Shown: positions 1 to 6,298 of the stretch, piece after piece
Layout: each line of letters opens with the position of its first letter
Position numbering within the stretch: position 1 is the first letter of the stretch
Assembly (NCBI GenBank): GCA_934255105.1
Contig: CAKQNH010000121.1
Span: forward strand, 1 to 9,557
From: an uncultured Pirellulaceae bacterium
Lineage (GTDB): Bacteria; Planctomycetota; Planctomycetia; Pirellulales; Pirellulaceae
Direction: 5' to 3'
DNA length: 9,557 nt
Position numbers and translations under genes: made by a program
The notes under the pieces: generated by a model
What the model was told of the DNA's origin: nothing
The model's database searches: none
The model's input: only the letters and a program-made list of their open reading frames with translations

Positions 1-207
1 GCCGGCAATACGGCTGCGAAAGTAAACCAGCACCGAGAGAATAGCACCCAACTGGATCACGATGGCAAACATCTTCCAATAGCTATCATCCAGCGGCAGA
101 GTTAAGAGTTCTTGAGTGATGCGGATGTGAGCAGTCGAACTGACGGGTAGGAATTCGGTCAATCCTTCGATCACGCCGATGATCAAAGCGGCTAAATAAT
201 CGTTCAC
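1..207 (-). CDS. uppP: Undecaprenyl-diphosphatase, N-terminal 69 residues (partial)
   Basis: Integral membrane phosphatase that removes one phosphate from undecaprenyl diphosphate to regenerate the C55-P lipid carrier for peptidoglycan and other envelope polymers. Translation from a GTG at 207-205 gives VNDYLAAL, then the family signature EGLTEFLPVSSTAH at residues 14-27. This contains the conserved glutamates (E14 and E18, equivalent to E17 and E21 of E. coli BacA) and the conserved S24 and H27. FAIVIQLGAILSVLVYF at residues 47-63 is the next family helix. The usual G before the histidine is A here, a mild change. The gene runs off the left edge, so the second motif (PGxSR) is not visible. 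The GTG start is chosen because it gives the normal BacA N-terminal length. It is divergent from the DUF368/PopT gene with 147 bases between them, and both act on the same lipid carrier. Confidence 0.93.
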   Translation of the reverse strand, partial: MNDYLAALIIGVIEGLTEFLPVSSTAHIRITQELLTLPLDDSYWKMFAIVIQLGAILSVLVYFRSRIAG

Positions 208-354
208 AGGCTTTCTCGAGTCTTTGTTTCAGAGTATCGCGGTGGATGACCTAGTCTTAACGACTGCGGCCAATTATGTTTGCTACTAAGCCATTTTGGC
301 TGCTAAGTCCGCTGTTTTGACTTGCAATCTGCTGCGCTCCATTGAGTTTGTTCC
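208..354. promoter_or_regulatory. Divergent intergenic region between uppP and popT
   Basis: These 147 bases separate two divergent start codons, so they must hold the promoters of both genes unless transcripts enter from outside. I see no convincing -35/-10 pair. The best -35-like hexamer toward popT (ttgact at 317-322) has only a poor -10 partner. No strong Shine-Dalgarno sequence precedes either start, which is common in planctomycetes. Confidence 0.4.
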
Positions 355-1302
355 ATGTCTGACAAAAGTACCGGATTTTCCAGCGATCTCATCAATTGGG
401 CGCGCGGGCTGTGCATGGGGGCGGCCGACATTGTGCCAGGAGTTTCCGGGGGGACAATGGCCTTGATCCTAGGACACTACCAGCGTTTGGTGACCGCAAT
501 TAGCCATGTCGATGTGACTCTGCTGGGATTGGTCCGCCGCGGCCACTTTACACAAGCGGCGACTTATCTGGATTTTCGATTTCTGCTGGGACTGCTGCTG
601 GGGATCGCCACGGGCATCATCGGCTTGGCATCGTTGATGCACTATTTGCTGGAGCATCAGCAGGCCTACACCTACGCCGTCTTTTGCGGACTGATTCTGG
701 GCTCAAGCTACCTTGTGGCACGGCGCTTGAAAAAATGGGGGGCAATCCACCTAGGACTGTTAATCGTGGGCGCATTGATAGCCTGGCAAATCTGCCTACT
801 AACCCCTAGCCATGCAGAATTGACCCCGCTGAACGCCTTCCTAGCGGCCACAGTAGCTATTTGCGCCATGATTTTACCGGGGATCAGTGGTGCTTTCGTG
901 CTGCTACTGTTGGGACTCTACCATCCGATAACCGAATTGCTCAAGGGCTTACCGCGGTTGGAATTCACTTCGCAGGGTTTGCTGGTTATCGCCGCTTTTT
1001 GCAGTGGTTGCCTGGTTGGATTGCTAGCTTTCAGCCATGTGCTCAAGTGGCTGCTCGCGCATCGACACGATGCCACCATGGCCTTTCTAGTGGGCCTGAT
1101 GCTCGGCTCGCTGTACAAGATCTGGCCGTTTCAGCGAGTAACCGCCGAGTCGGCTCAATTGCCGTTCAAAGAGCAAGTCTTCGAGCATTTGTGGCCGGCG
1201 ACGAGCAGTGCGAGTTTGCCGCTGGTGATTGCCCTAGCGATCGCTGCCCTCATTGGAACATTGATTCTCGAACTCGTTGGCCGCAGGTTGAGCAGCGATT
1301 AG
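355..1302 (+). CDS. popT: DUF368 membrane protein, PopT-type undecaprenyl-phosphate translocase
   Basis: A polytopic membrane protein of 315 residues, the usual DUF368 size. Members of this family were shown in 2023 to be polyprenyl-phosphate transporters (PopT) that move C55-P back across the cytoplasmic membrane for reuse. The hallmark is visible twice: DIVPGVSGGT at residues 25-34 and MILPGISGAF at 172-181. Each half also carries a second matching segment, CGLILGSSY at 111-119 and VGLMLGSLY at 246-254. The protein is therefore an internal duplication of two similar halves, as expected for a transporter with inverted repeats. Hydrophobic helices fill most of the chain and the C-terminus ends in a basic RRLSSD. 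The ATG gives the standard short leader before the first motif. No clear SD is present. Its divergent neighbour is uppP, which makes the substrate on the outer leaflet, supporting the assignment. Family identity is firm; the transport role is transferred from characterised homologues. Confidence 0.92.
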   Translation: MSDKSTGFSSDLINWARGLCMGAADIVPGVSGGTMALILGHYQRLVTAISHVDVTLLGLVRRGHFTQAATYLDFRFLLGLLLGIATGIIGLASLMHYLLEHQQAYTYAVFCGLILGSSYLVARRLKKWGAIHLGLLIVGALIAWQICLLTPSHAELTPLNAFLAATVAICAMILPGISGAFVLLLLGLYHPITELLKGLPRLEFTSQGLLVIAAFCSGCLVGLLAFSHVLKWLLAHRHDATMAFLVGLMLGSLYKIWPFQRVTAESAQLPFKEQVFEHLWPATSSASLPLVIALAIAALIGTLILELVGRRLSSD

Positions 1303-1498
1303 GTCGTTCAAGCTCCCAGCTTGTAGAATCTCCGGGGGGCCGGCAAGAGCAAGATGAAGGCAGAAAAAATCGGTATCGAGTCTCAGTCATCGTCGCCTAT
1401 TTACTAAACGCAGAGATCGTAGAGATGGCAGAGAAGTAGAGACCCGCAGAGGGGTGGGGCCGCAGACAAGTAGAGCAATCGTTCGTATTGCTTCCAGC
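1303..1498. other. Intergenic stretch after popT with purine-rich GAGA-type repeats
   Basis: No gene is supported. A small perfect stem (caagct 1309-1314, agcttg 1318-1323) follows the popT stop but has no U-tract, so it is not a convincing terminator. Bases 1409-1452 contain an imperfect iteration of GCAGAGA/GTAGAGA words. An open frame crossing from inside popT to 1439 is a frame shadow. Confidence 0.4.
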
Positions 1499-1499
1499 A

Positions 1500-1620
1500 A
1501 CGATTGGGGACAATCGTTCTACAGCAAAAGAAACGATTGGGGACAATCGTTCTACAGCAAAAGAAACGATTTGGACGATCGTTCTACAGCAAAGAAATGA
1601 TCGGGGACGATTGTTCTACC
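1500..1620. repeat. Four tandem hairpin-forming repeats (31-33 bp)
   Basis: Units begin at 1500, 1533, 1566 and 1597. Units 1 and 2 are identical 33-mers; unit 3 has lost two bases and unit 4 is diverged. Each unit of the first pair contains the inverted repeat acgatt-ggggac-aatcgt followed by tctacagcaaaagaa, so each could fold as a 6-bp hairpin. A weaker related piece (caatcgttc, 1477-1485) lies just upstream. There are no unique spacers between units, so this is a tandem array, not a CRISPR. Short open frames across it are repeat artefacts. Confidence 0.85.
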
Positions 1621-1621
1621 C

Positions 1622-1661
1622 AAAAAAAACGGGCGGGGACAACAAAGTGGTGTCCACGCCC
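1622..1661 (-). terminator. Rho-independent terminator, leftward
   Basis: Read on the minus strand, 1661-1651 (gggcgtggaca) pairs with 1641-1631 (tgtccccgccc) around a nine-base loop, giving ten pairs and one mismatch. It is followed at once by g and eight T (complement of the A-tract 1622-1629). This is a textbook intrinsic terminator. Its direction is unambiguous, because there is no T-run on the plus-strand side. No protein gene on the minus strand leads into it. Confidence 0.75.
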
Positions 1662-1749
1662 GCCGTTTCGATACTCGTGCTTGAGTGATCTGCACGAGCT
1701 GGGATGACTGCCAGTCGCAGCCCGCCGGCTGCCTACGGGGAAGCACCCC
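1622..1749 (-). ncRNA. Candidate structured RNA ending at the leftward terminator
   Basis: Reading leftward there are three perfect stem-loops before the terminator. The first is gggg/cccc with a five-base loop (1749-1737). The second is gcagcc/ggctgc with a four-base loop (1732-1717). The third is ctcgtgc/gcacgag with an 11-base loop (1698-1674). No minus-strand open frame with a plausible start or composition covers this stretch. The 5' end and promoter are not identified, so the upstream boundary is arbitrary. I compared it by eye with conserved parts of RNase P RNA, tmRNA, 6S and SRP RNA and found no match. It could instead be the tail of a decayed gene or a palindromic repeat cluster. 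Confidence 0.3.
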
Positions 1750-2237
1750 AATGGCTGGTACAACTACTACTCACGCAATCACCTCTCTTTCGCTACAGGG
1801 TCCGCTCGCTCCAAACCACCTAATTCAGCCAAGAGGGTTTAAAAGCGAGTCTGAAACATGCCAGTCGCAATGCGTTATCGCGACGTCGGAAAGTCATCTG
1901 GACATATCGAACGCTCCAGACACCTCTATTATTCCTCCTATAGACCCCGAAGGCAAGTAAAAGTTCACAATTTCTTGAACTTTGCGGTGGCGGCTGCCGG
2001 GGGCGAGTGCCTACCCGCCCGAACAATCCATACACCTAGCCGCTTTTCAGCGATTGCACGCACAATTGGCTGGTTTTTCGCGAGCGATTGGTCCGATCTC
2101 TCAGTTGTGACAGTTTATGCAGGGAAGCAGACGAGGTAGGCACAGGCCCTGCTTCGTATCTTTCCAGGGAGGGTCGCTGCCATACGACACTTTGTATGTG
2201 CGTAGCCCCTCCTTTAATTGGCCAGCTTTGCCAGCCC
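1750..2237. other. Long intergenic stretch with no supported gene
   Basis: Nearly 490 bases upstream of the glycosyltransferase-like gene. Open frames on both strands (for example 1858-2139 plus and 2036-2446 minus) lack ribosome binding sites, have arginine/serine-rich low-complexity composition and resemble no family I know. I see no tRNA, riboswitch core or transposon end. The promoter of the downstream gene should lie here but I cannot place it. Confidence 0.4.
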
Positions 2238-2254
2238 AGGAGGAGAACTCTGTG
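2238..2254 (+). promoter_or_regulatory. Shine-Dalgarno sequence fixing a GTG start
   Basis: aggaggag at 2238-2245 stands six bases before GTG at 2252-2254. It is one of the strongest ribosome binding sites in the window. It marks GTG 2252 as the start of the glycosyltransferase-like gene in preference to the ATG at 2117, which has no such site. Confidence 0.8.
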
Positions 2255-3184
2255 CCACGTCTGTCCATCATCGTTCCCCATCGCCACCACGACGCTCGGC
2301 TCGAAGCGACGCTGCTGTCTGTGCTGGAGAACCGTCCGGACGATAGCGAGATCATCGTCGTACACGACGGCTCCTACAGCGATCCGTACCGCCTCGACGA
2401 TGAAGTGATCTTCATCGCTGAGCAGCCAGCGAGCAACACGCTTCAACTGCTCAATGCTGGCTTAATGGCCTCCTGTTCACCCGCAGTCTGCGTGCTGCTC
2501 GACGGCCATACCGTCTCGGCGGACTGGAGTGAGTCGCCCCTGAACAGGTTGCTCGGCGAGGAGACCGCCGCCGTTGCCGTCCCGATCGCATCCACCCGCA
2601 ATCCATCGTCCCGCCGCGCCTCAGCGCATGGCATCGATGCACGGCTGCTGCGCCCAGGGATGGCTCAATCGGGCCGAGTGGAATTGACTAGCGGCCGCGG
2701 TGACTGCATCGGCCCGCTGCTCGCCTGCGGCTTCTACCGCCGCAAGGTGCTGCTGGCACTCGGCGGCTGGAACGACGCGCTCGACGAACACACTGCCGAT
2801 GTCGAGCTCGCCTTGGCGTTGCGCGCGCTCGGTTTCAACTGCCTGCGAGACGACTCGCTAGCTGCCGTCAACGACTCTGGCCAATCGCGGCGACTCTCCT
2901 CGGCGGCCTGGAAGCAGTTGGCCAGCCTAGCTGCTGCCCACGGCTTAGTCACGCCCGGTCTGGGTAACTCGATTAGCAGTCTATTGAGCGGCTGTCTTCA
3001 AGGACGCGTGCTCTCTGCGCTAGCTTGGTCAGCCGGTCTGCGCGATGCCAGCACAATACGTCGCACCCAGCTCCGTTTGAACCATGCCCGCCAGCAATTC
3101 AGCGGCAACGGCAACCAACAATTGCTGCGCGTCTATCACGGCGAGAACGAGCCGACCAGTCACCAGCGCCGCTACGCCGCGTAG
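2252..3184 (+). CDS. Family 2 glycosyltransferase-like protein with degenerate motifs
   Basis: Predicted cytosolic protein of 310 residues with a GT-A (family 2) fold at its N-terminus. PRLSIIVPHR at residues 2-11 and EIIVVHDGS at 33-41 match the nucleotide-binding strands and the first conserved aspartate (D39). LLDGHTVSADW at 82-92 stands where family members carry the metal-binding DxD; here it reads D-G-H. GGWNDALDEHTADVELALALRALGF at 171-195 matches the acceptor-side GGF...EDvdLxlRl block, but the ED pair is AD (182-183). The sugar donor and acceptor cannot be read from the sequence. The region 200-310 is alanine/serine/arginine-rich and unrecognised. The start is set by the aggaggag site; the 45 codons upstream in frame do not look like protein. 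It may be a weakly conserved glycosyltransferase or a non-catalytic relative. It stands alone, with the next gene convergent. Confidence 0.72.
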   Translation: MPRLSIIVPHRHHDARLEATLLSVLENRPDDSEIIVVHDGSYSDPYRLDDEVIFIAEQPASNTLQLLNAGLMASCSPAVCVLLDGHTVSADWSESPLNRLLGEETAAVAVPIASTRNPSSRRASAHGIDARLLRPGMAQSGRVELTSGRGDCIGPLLACGFYRRKVLLALGGWNDALDEHTADVELALALRALGFNCLRDDSLAAVNDSGQSRRLSSAAWKQLASLAAAHGLVTPGLGNSISSLLSGCLQGRVLSALAWSAGLRDASTIRRTQLRLNHARQQFSGNGNQQLLRVYHGENEPTSHQRRYAA

Positions 3185-3209
3185 CAGTGCCGAATTAGTG
3201 AGTGAAGGA

Positions 3210-3274
3210 GTAGGCTCGTAACGAGCACCGCGAGTTACGGCGCGGGCGCTGCTGTAGGCTCGTAACGAGCCTAC
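3210..3274. repeat. Palindromic intergenic repeat, two copies
   Basis: gtaggctcgtaacgagc occurs at 3210-3226 and again, identically, at 3254-3270. The second copy continues to form a perfect palindrome with arms gtaggctcgt (3254-3263) and acgagcctac (3265-3274) around one base. Between them lies a GC-rich piece (accgcgagttacggcgcggg). It sits between the convergent ends of the glycosyltransferase-like gene and the small membrane-protein gene and could fold as a hairpin in either transcript. There is no T-run. Confidence 0.85.
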
Positions 3275-3573
3275 AAACTATTTAGCAGTTGGCTAACTTC
3301 CACGTAGGCCCACCAGCAAATAGCGACGGTCGCGCCAATCAAAAGCAGGGTGTAGACGCTAACCACGATCGACCACGCGATTTTTTCGGTGCGCGAAAAA
3401 CTGTCGCTCATCCACAACAGCGGGATACCGAAAAAACCCGTCACAAAAAACAGCAGCGCCAAGATGGCTGGGCGACTGTCTAGCAGCCCGCCCCACTTGG
3501 GCCGCACAGCGGACCCCCTGATGTTTTCAGGCAAATTTAGATTGGCTTTGGAAACTACGGGCGGGTCGTTCAT
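3271..3573 (-). CDS. Small two-helix membrane protein, unknown function
   Basis: A 100-residue protein with a polar proline-containing N-terminus (1-33) and two hydrophobic helices at about 35-54 (PAILALLFFVTGFFGIPLLW) and 66-89. A short charged turn, SDSFSRTEKIAW, joins them. I recognise the pattern as a small membrane protein common in Pirellulaceae genomes, but know no function. The ATG at 3573-3571 has no strong ribosome binding site; aggt about ten bases upstream is the best candidate. The TAG stop (3273-3271) lies inside the right arm of the palindromic repeat. The neighbours are a convergent glycosyltransferase-like gene and a divergent peptidase gene 326 bases away. The composition and hydrophobic pattern make it a real gene rather than a shadow. 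Confidence 0.75.
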   Translation of the reverse strand: MNDPPVVSKANLNLPENIRGSAVRPKWGGLLDSRPAILALLFFVTGFFGIPLLWMSDSFSRTEKIAWSIVVSVYTLLLIGATVAICWWAYVEVSQLLNSL

Positions 3574-3899
3574 AGGTCAAAAACCTGTCTAGCTGAGCAC
3601 GCGCCGAAGGTGGCAAGTCGATGGGCCATGGAAGGATCGCAATCAGTAATTGGTTGATGCCTATGCAAAATCGGGCAGCGTTCATTGTACCGACTCCCGC
3701 CAGTCGTCACCGAGTTTTCGCAATTCGTAGAAAGCTCCTCCTTGGCCCACTCTGGCCCACAAGCGTTTATCTTGCTACGCTTTTTACTCGGACTGATGAA
3801 AAACTATAACTCGGATCGGGCGCGGCAATGAACCCCCACAGCGAATTGCCCCGTCGCCGAGCAGCCACGATCTATACTCACCTGCTGGAGCTCCCTTAC
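3574..3899. other. Divergent intergenic region upstream of the S46 peptidase gene
   Basis: 326 bases between the starts of the small membrane protein and the peptidase. A 62-codon open frame at 3621-3809 has no ribosome binding site or recognisable composition and is not called. The only feature I support is the candidate promoter at 3783-3810. In-frame codons from an ATG at 3828 precede the peptidase start but do not look like a signal peptide. Confidence 0.4.
3783..3810 (+). promoter_or_regulatory. Candidate sigma-70-type promoter for the S46 peptidase gene
   Basis: tttact at 3783-3788 (4 of 6 matches to TTGACA) and tataac at 3805-3810 (5 of 6 to TATAAT) are separated by 16 bases. Transcription would start near 3817, leaving about 83 bases before the ATG at 3900. 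Motif-only evidence; planctomycete promoter consensus is not well known to me. Confidence 0.35.
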
Positions 3900-5921
3900 A
3901 TGCGTACGCTAACTCTTGCCTTGTGTGCTCAAACGCTATTCTGCTACAGCGCCATCGCCGATGAAGGCATGTGGTTGTTCAATGCGTTGCCCACTCAGCA
4001 ACTCAAACAGCAACACGACTTCACGGTAACCGAACAGTGGTCCGAGCACTTGATGCTCTCGAGCGTGCGGTTCAATTCTGGCGGCTCAGCCTCCTTCATC
4101 TCCAGCAATGGACTGGTGCTGACCAATCATCACGTGGCTTCCGATACGCTCTACAAACTGTCGACCCCCGAACGGAACCTAGCCAACGACGGCTACTACG
4201 CTAAAACATTAGCCGATGAGCTGCCCGCTCCGGACCTGGAGCTCAATCAATTGGTATCGATTGAAGATGTCACCCAGCGAGTCACTGCGGCGGTGCCTGC
4301 AGAGCTGAGTGCGACAGAAGCCTCCGCGGCGCGCCGCGCCGCGATGGCTAAGATCGAGCAGGAGTCCAATCAGGCGACGGGCCTGCGCAGCGACGTGGTG
4401 ACCCTGTACGGCGGCGGACGCTATCATCTGTACCGCTACAAGCGCTACACCGATGTGCGGTTGGTGTGGGCACCGGAGGCCAAGGCGGCTTTCTTTGGCG
4501 GCGATGCGGACAACTTCGAGTACCCGCGCTACTGTCTGGATGTCACCATCTTTCGCGTTTACGAAGATGGTAAACCGGCACAGTTGGAGCATTTCCTGGA
4601 GGTCAATCCCGCGGGTGCGCAGGCTGGCGACTTGGTCTTCGTCTCAGGCAATCCGGGGAGAACGCAGCGCATTTTGACAACAGCCGCCCTCGAGTATCAG
4701 CGCGACTATCGCATGCCGCGAGTGCTAGACCTACTGCGCCGCAAAGAGATCTTGCTGCAGCAGTATGGACTCAATGGTCCCGAGCAGGCGCGGCGTGGGC
4801 ACGACGATCTGTTCAGCATTCAAAATTCACGCAAGGCCTACACTGGCGTGTTGGCGGGCCTGCAAAACCCCAGCTTCCTAGTCGATAAAACTAAATTCGA
4901 ATCGCAGCTCAAGTCCACAGTTAGCGACCTGACTCCCTGGGAGACCATCGCTCAAGTCCAGCAAGACCGCGTGGCCCTGTTGGATCGTAGCGGCAGCCTG
5001 CGCAGCGGATTGTACAGCATTGCCGAAGAGCTCGTATTGATGGCGACCGAAGACACTAAACCCAGCCAGGATCGTCTGCGTGAGTATCGCGATTCGAATC
5101 GCCAGTCGCTCGAACAAAGCCTGTTCTCCCCAGCTCCGCTGTATGAAGATCTCGAGCGCGTGCAACTCGCCGACGAACTGGCCCGCTTCACTGAAACGCG
5201 TGGGGGCAGCGACGAACTGGTGCAGCAGGTGTTAGCCGGTAAAGGCCCGCGCGAGCGCGCAGCCGAGCTGATCACAAACACCAACTTGTTTTCAGTCGAA
5301 GCCCGACGTGAACTCGCCAATGCTGGTCAGGCCGGCATCGCAGACAGCGCCGATGCACTGATCGAGCTGGCCAAGATCCTGGAACCCGAGTACCGCGCAC
5401 TGCGGCAGATCACCGAAGAGCTCGACGAGCGCGAGCGACAGGCGTACGCCAAAATTACCGAAGCCAAATTCGCCGCCGAAGGTGACACGGTCTACCCCGA
5501 TGCGACTTTCACACTGCGCTTGGCCTTTGGACTTGTGAAAGGCTACGAAGAGGAGGGACAGTCGATTCCACCGCGCACTACGCTGGGGGGTGCTTTTGAA
5601 CACGAGCAGGCACACCAGCGGTTAGAGGACTGGGTGCTACCCGATAGCTGGACCGCTAAAAAAGACAAACTCGATCTCGACACGCCGCTTAACTTCGTCT
5701 GCACGGCTGATATTATCGGCGGCAATTCGGGGTCACCTGTGGTCGACCGCGCAGGTCGTTTAGTAGGTATCATCTTTGACGGCAACATTCAAAGCTTGAC
5801 CGCTGATTTCTACCACAGCGAAGCGCAGGGACGTGCGGTGTCCGTGCACGTCGCAGCCATGCTGGAAGTATTAGATAAGATCTACGGCGCAGACGAGTTG
5901 CTAAAGCAAATCGGCCGGTAG
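3900..5921 (+). CDS. S46 family dipeptidyl-peptidase, exported (DPP7-like)
   Basis: Serine exopeptidase that removes dipeptides from the N-termini of oligopeptides outside the cytoplasm. The ATG at 3900 is preferred over the in-frame ATG at 3828 because it opens directly into a signal peptide (MRTLTLALCA..., cleavage likely after SAIA, residue 20) and has ggag at 3887-3890. The mature protein begins DEGMWLFNALP, the family N-terminus. The chymotrypsin-fold triad is visible: His78 in NGLVLTNHHVA, Asp214 in YCLDVTIFRVY, and Ser610 in IGGNSGSPV. A long helical insert (about 260-530) carries the S46 exopeptidase domain. The residue 18 after the catalytic serine is glycine (IIFDGN, residue 628). 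In characterised members this position is glycine in DPP7 (hydrophobic P1) and arginine in DPP11 (acidic P1), so DPP7-like specificity is inferred. The total of 673 residues is slightly short for the family. The Cys usual after the catalytic His is Val here. It is a single-gene unit. Confidence 0.93.
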   Translation: MRTLTLALCAQTLFCYSAIADEGMWLFNALPTQQLKQQHDFTVTEQWSEHLMLSSVRFNSGGSASFISSNGLVLTNHHVASDTLYKLSTPERNLANDGYYAKTLADELPAPDLELNQLVSIEDVTQRVTAAVPAELSATEASAARRAAMAKIEQESNQATGLRSDVVTLYGGGRYHLYRYKRYTDVRLVWAPEAKAAFFGGDADNFEYPRYCLDVTIFRVYEDGKPAQLEHFLEVNPAGAQAGDLVFVSGNPGRTQRILTTAALEYQRDYRMPRVLDLLRRKEILLQQYGLNGPEQARRGHDDLFSIQNSRKAYTGVLAGLQNPSFLVDKTKFESQLKSTVSDLTPWETIAQVQQDRVALLDRSGSLRSGLYSIAEELVLMATEDTKPSQDRLREYRDSNRQSLEQSLFSPAPLYEDLERVQLADELARFTETRGGSDELVQQVLAGKGPRERAAELITNTNLFSVEARRELANAGQAGIADSADALIELAKILEPEYRALRQITEELDERERQAYAKITEAKFAAEGDTVYPDATFTLRLAFGLVKGYEEEGQSIPPRTTLGGAFEHEQAHQRLEDWVLPDSWTAKKDKLDLDTPLNFVCTADIIGGNSGSPVVDRAGRLVGIIFDGNIQSLTADFYHSEAQGRAVSVHVAAMLEVLDKIYGADELLKQIGR

Positions 5922-5946
5922 GTGTTGCCCGAAATTAATTGGCTAG

Positions 5947-6021
5947 TTTTCCAGCTCTCCTCGGCTGATAATTTTCTAGCTCTCCTCGGCTGATAATTTT
6001 CCAGCTCTCCTCGGCTGATAA
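5947..6021. repeat. 25-bp minisatellite, three copies
   Basis: Three head-to-tail units at 5947-5971, 5972-5996 and 5997-6021, each ttttccagctctcctcggct followed by gataa. Unit 2 differs by one base (t for c at 5977). It begins 26 bases after the peptidase stop codon, in the gap between convergent genes. Such exact arrays usually vary in copy number between strains. Confidence 0.93.
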
Positions 6022-6031
6022 GTGGCCTCTT

Positions 6032-6115
6032 AGCCCGGAGGGCGCCACATCTTTGCCGGTGGCGTCAGCCACCGGTTTTCAGCGGGGTCAATGGCCAGCC
6101 CGGAGGGCGACACAT
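6032..6115 (+). repeat. Composite palindromic element, forward copy
   Basis: Order: agcccggagggcg (6032-6044), ten bases, a perfect hairpin ccggtggc/gccaccgg (6056-6063 with 6068-6075, loop gtca), about 20 bases, then agcccggagggcgacacat (6097-6115). The same order occurs inverted at 6205-6284. The element lies in the gap between two convergent genes and encodes nothing. Confidence 0.85.
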
Positions 6116-6204
6116 GAATCAATCCAACTCGCATAGACTCCTCAATTCCTGCGCAACCTAACGCTCAGCGGATATCATTCTCGGCGAGCACCTTCCGGTA
6201 TCGT

Positions 6205-6284
6205 GTGTCGCCCTCCGGGCTGTCCGGCATATCTCCATGTCCGGTGGCTCACGCCACCGGCAATAATATGCCGCCCTCCGGGCT
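6205..6284 (-). repeat. Composite palindromic element, inverted copy
   Basis: Reverse complement of the element at 6032-6115: cgccctccgggct at 6209-6221 and 6272-6284 flank a perfect hairpin ccggtggc/gccaccgg (6241-6248 with 6253-6260, loop tcac). The bases between the conserved blocks differ from the first copy, so only the termini and central hairpin are conserved. It ends 15 bases before the rhomboid stop codon. Confidence 0.85.
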
Positions 6285-6298
6285 GGGAATCGCGGGAA

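Noticed and set aside
317..345. Sigma-70 promoter for popT (ttgact with 17-base spacing)
   Set aside because: The -10 position reads cattga, only two matches to TATAAT.
861..1439. Long plus-strand frame overlapping popT
   Set aside because: It lies in another frame of popT for most of its length and then runs into intergenic sequence; composition is Arg/Ser/Cys-rich with no family resemblance.
1500..1620. Possible CRISPR array
   Set aside because: Units abut with a 31-33 base period and no unique spacers, each is itself palindromic, and there are no cas genes.
1858..2139. 93-codon frame upstream of the glycosyltransferase-like gene
   Set aside because: No ribosome binding site, odd composition, no recognisable domain, and it overlaps the region leading to the next gene's start.
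2117..2251. N-terminal extension of the glycosyltransferase-like gene from ATG 2117
   Set aside because: The GTG at 2252 has aggaggag at ideal distance and begins exactly at the GT2 fold; the upstream codons look non-coding.
3828..3899. Earlier ATG of the S46 peptidase
   Set aside because: It would place 24 polar and basic residues before the signal peptide; the ATG at 3900 starts a normal signal sequence and has a ggag site.
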